A DNA stretch of 64,000 nt, from positions 16,132 to 80,131 of the forward strand of contig DJPX01000041.1 of assembly GCA_002438635.1 (NCBI GenBank), written 5' to 3'. The stretch is from Bacteroidales bacterium UBA6401 (GTDB lineage: Bacteria; Bacteroidota; Bacteroidia; Bacteroidales; UBA932). Shown here piece by piece: positions 63,304 to 64,000 of the stretch (position 1 is the stretch's first letter; the number at the start of each line of letters is the position of its first letter). The notes under the pieces are model-generated. The model ran no database searches and was not told the origin of the DNA. It saw only the letters and a list, made by a program, of their open reading frames with translations. The position numbers were made by a program, and so were the translations under genes.

Positions 63304-63707
63304 TTGTTTATTATAGTAACAATATCGTTGTATGGGTACGATTGGATGAAATTAAGTTTTTGATTGTCGGCTTCAATGTAATGAATTCTTTGAATTAGCC
63401 ATTCAATAGATGGTTCTTTTATTACCAGTTTATTGCTTTCAATAACAAGAATAAAATCAAATTTAGATTTAGGAAATACTTTCTTAATTTTCAAAGAATC
63501 AGCGGTATTATAGTATTTTAATAATCGCCTCATCTCCATATTTTCCCTTTTACTAAACTTTTCTTTTTGATTAAACCATACTAAAATAGGTGTTATGCCT
63601 GTATTGTATACCCGTATTGTAAATAATGTTTTATAATGCACCCCTTTCTTTGGACAGGAGTAAGTCTTAGCTAAATCAAATTTTTCGTTTGATGCAGAGC
63701 CTTCCAA
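63300..63707 (-). CDS. Hypothetical protein, paralogue C, probably 5'-truncated by the IS
   Basis: 135 residues from a TTG at 63707; no ATG is available in frame, and no signal peptide is seen. It shares the pattern of paralogues A and B: FTIRVYNTGITPILVWF, KKVFPKSKFDFILVIES, RIHYIEAD and SYPYNDIVTI. The frame remains open upstream through the flank to the transposase stop at 63795, and a short ATG frame (63766, MKIITTLAL...) lies in another phase. This fits a gene whose real 5' end was removed or displaced by the insertion element. AT-rich. Confidence 0.55.
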   Translation of the reverse strand: MEGSASNEKFDLAKTYSCPKKGVHYKTLFTIRVYNTGITPILVWFNQKEKFSKRENMEMRRLLKYYNTADSLKIKKVFPKSKFDFILVIESNKLVIKEPSIEWLIQRIHYIEADNQKLNFIQSYPYNDIVTIINK

Positions 63708-63759
63708 AGGTAGAGCTCTGCAGATTGGATTAGTGTTCGAAGTGCTAAAGTAGTTATTA

Positions 63760-64000
63760 TTTTCATTCCCCCCAAAAATATCTTTTATTTTTGCTTACAC
63801 CGCACAAGTAGCATAGGTAATGTAGGGTGTTTTATGTGCAAGCCTCTGATGAGCGCGTCGATTATTATAGTATTCTATGTATTTCGCAATTCCACGCCAC
63901 AACGCACCTACAGTGGACTCTGGATTCAAGTACACATACTCGCGTTTTATGGTACGCCAAAATCGCTCAATCCAGACATTATCCAAACATCTTGCTCTTC
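63760..64000 (-). mobile_element. IS3-family insertion sequence, 3' end (runs off the window)
   Basis: The element is recognised by its transposase end. The boundary is approximate: the C6A5 tract at 63768-63778, about 20 bases past the transposase stop, resembles the C-rich/A-rich termini of several IS3-type elements. The other end lies beyond 64000, so inverted repeats and target duplication cannot be checked. Confidence 0.6.
63795..64000 (-). CDS. IS3-type transposase (OrfB), C-terminal end
   Basis: The frame enters from beyond the right edge (RARCLDNVWIERFWRTIK) and ends at a TAA at 63795. DNVWIERFWRTIKREYVYL and YIEYYNNRRAHQRLAHKTP are the final part of the DDE integrase core (rve domain) of IS3-family transposases; the Glu of the DDE triad is the E in WIERFW. 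The stretch between its stop and paralogue C is in the same reading phase. Confidence 0.85.
   Translation of the reverse strand, partial: RARCLDNVWIERFWRTIKREYVYLNPESTVGALWRGIAKYIEYYNNRRAHQRLAHKTPYITYATCAV

Noticed and set aside
1..64000. CRISPR arrays, integrases with attachment sites, rRNA, riboswitches
   Set aside because: Looked for spaced direct repeats, recombinase motifs and conserved riboswitch cores; none seen apart from the IS end at the right edge.

Overview
The window comes from a member of the Bacteroidetes, most likely a gut-type Bacteroidales. The signs are two SusC/SusD pairs, many lipoproteins, glycoside hydrolase families GH89, GH92 and GH97, and promoters of the Bacteroidetes form TTTG-N19-TAnnTTTG, which is exact at both tRNA genes. 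Genus cannot be told from the sequence alone. Genes are packed tightly, often with ATGA stop/start overlaps.

Layout. 1-7.5 kb (minus): the start of a polyprenyl diphosphate synthase, then a separate unit running tolC-type outer membrane factor, membrane fusion lipoprotein, RND pump, small PII-like protein, thioredoxin and outer membrane barrel, closed by a hairpin terminator. 7.6-12.3 kb: class II aldolase (minus), guanylate kinase and nadD (plus), tRNA-Pro, a barrel protein, tRNA-Leu (minus). 11.4-16.1 kb: aroB and a fused aroD-aroA gene on plus, meeting aroC on minus. aroC is the last gene of a five-gene overlapping amino-sugar unit (nagB, glycerophosphodiesterase, NagB/PIG-L fusion, NagD-like phosphatase, aroC).

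19.8-31.6 kb (minus): a six-gene operon of N-acylglucosamine 2-epimerase, DUF4434 lipoprotein, GH89 alpha-N-acetylglucosaminidase, two GH97 enzymes with opposite predicted mechanisms, and a giant phosphoesterase/six-hairpin glycosidase fusion. With the nearby nagB unit it reads as a route for alpha-GlcNAc-containing glycans. Two divergent SGNH esterases (31.7-33.9 kb) may remove acyl groups from the same substrate. 33.9-36.5 kb: guaA and a guaB without its CBS domains. 36.5-40.1 kb: FAD oxidoreductase and a GHL10-like lipoprotein.

40.2-61.9 kb (minus): one large polysaccharide-utilisation operon with SusC/SusD, a beta-propeller lipoprotein, two tandem duplicate GHL-type TIM-barrel lipoproteins, GH92 mannosidase, a second SusC/SusD, a small lipoprotein, and two more surface lipoproteins. 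One of these combines coiled coil, collagen-like repeats, beta-helix and propeller. No dedicated regulator lies within the window.

62-64 kb: a small island with three divergent paralogous exported proteins, an Rhs tip carrying an internal deletion, and the 3' end of an IS3-type transposase. This is the least explained part of the window and the best candidate for an undescribed toxin/immunity-like arrangement.
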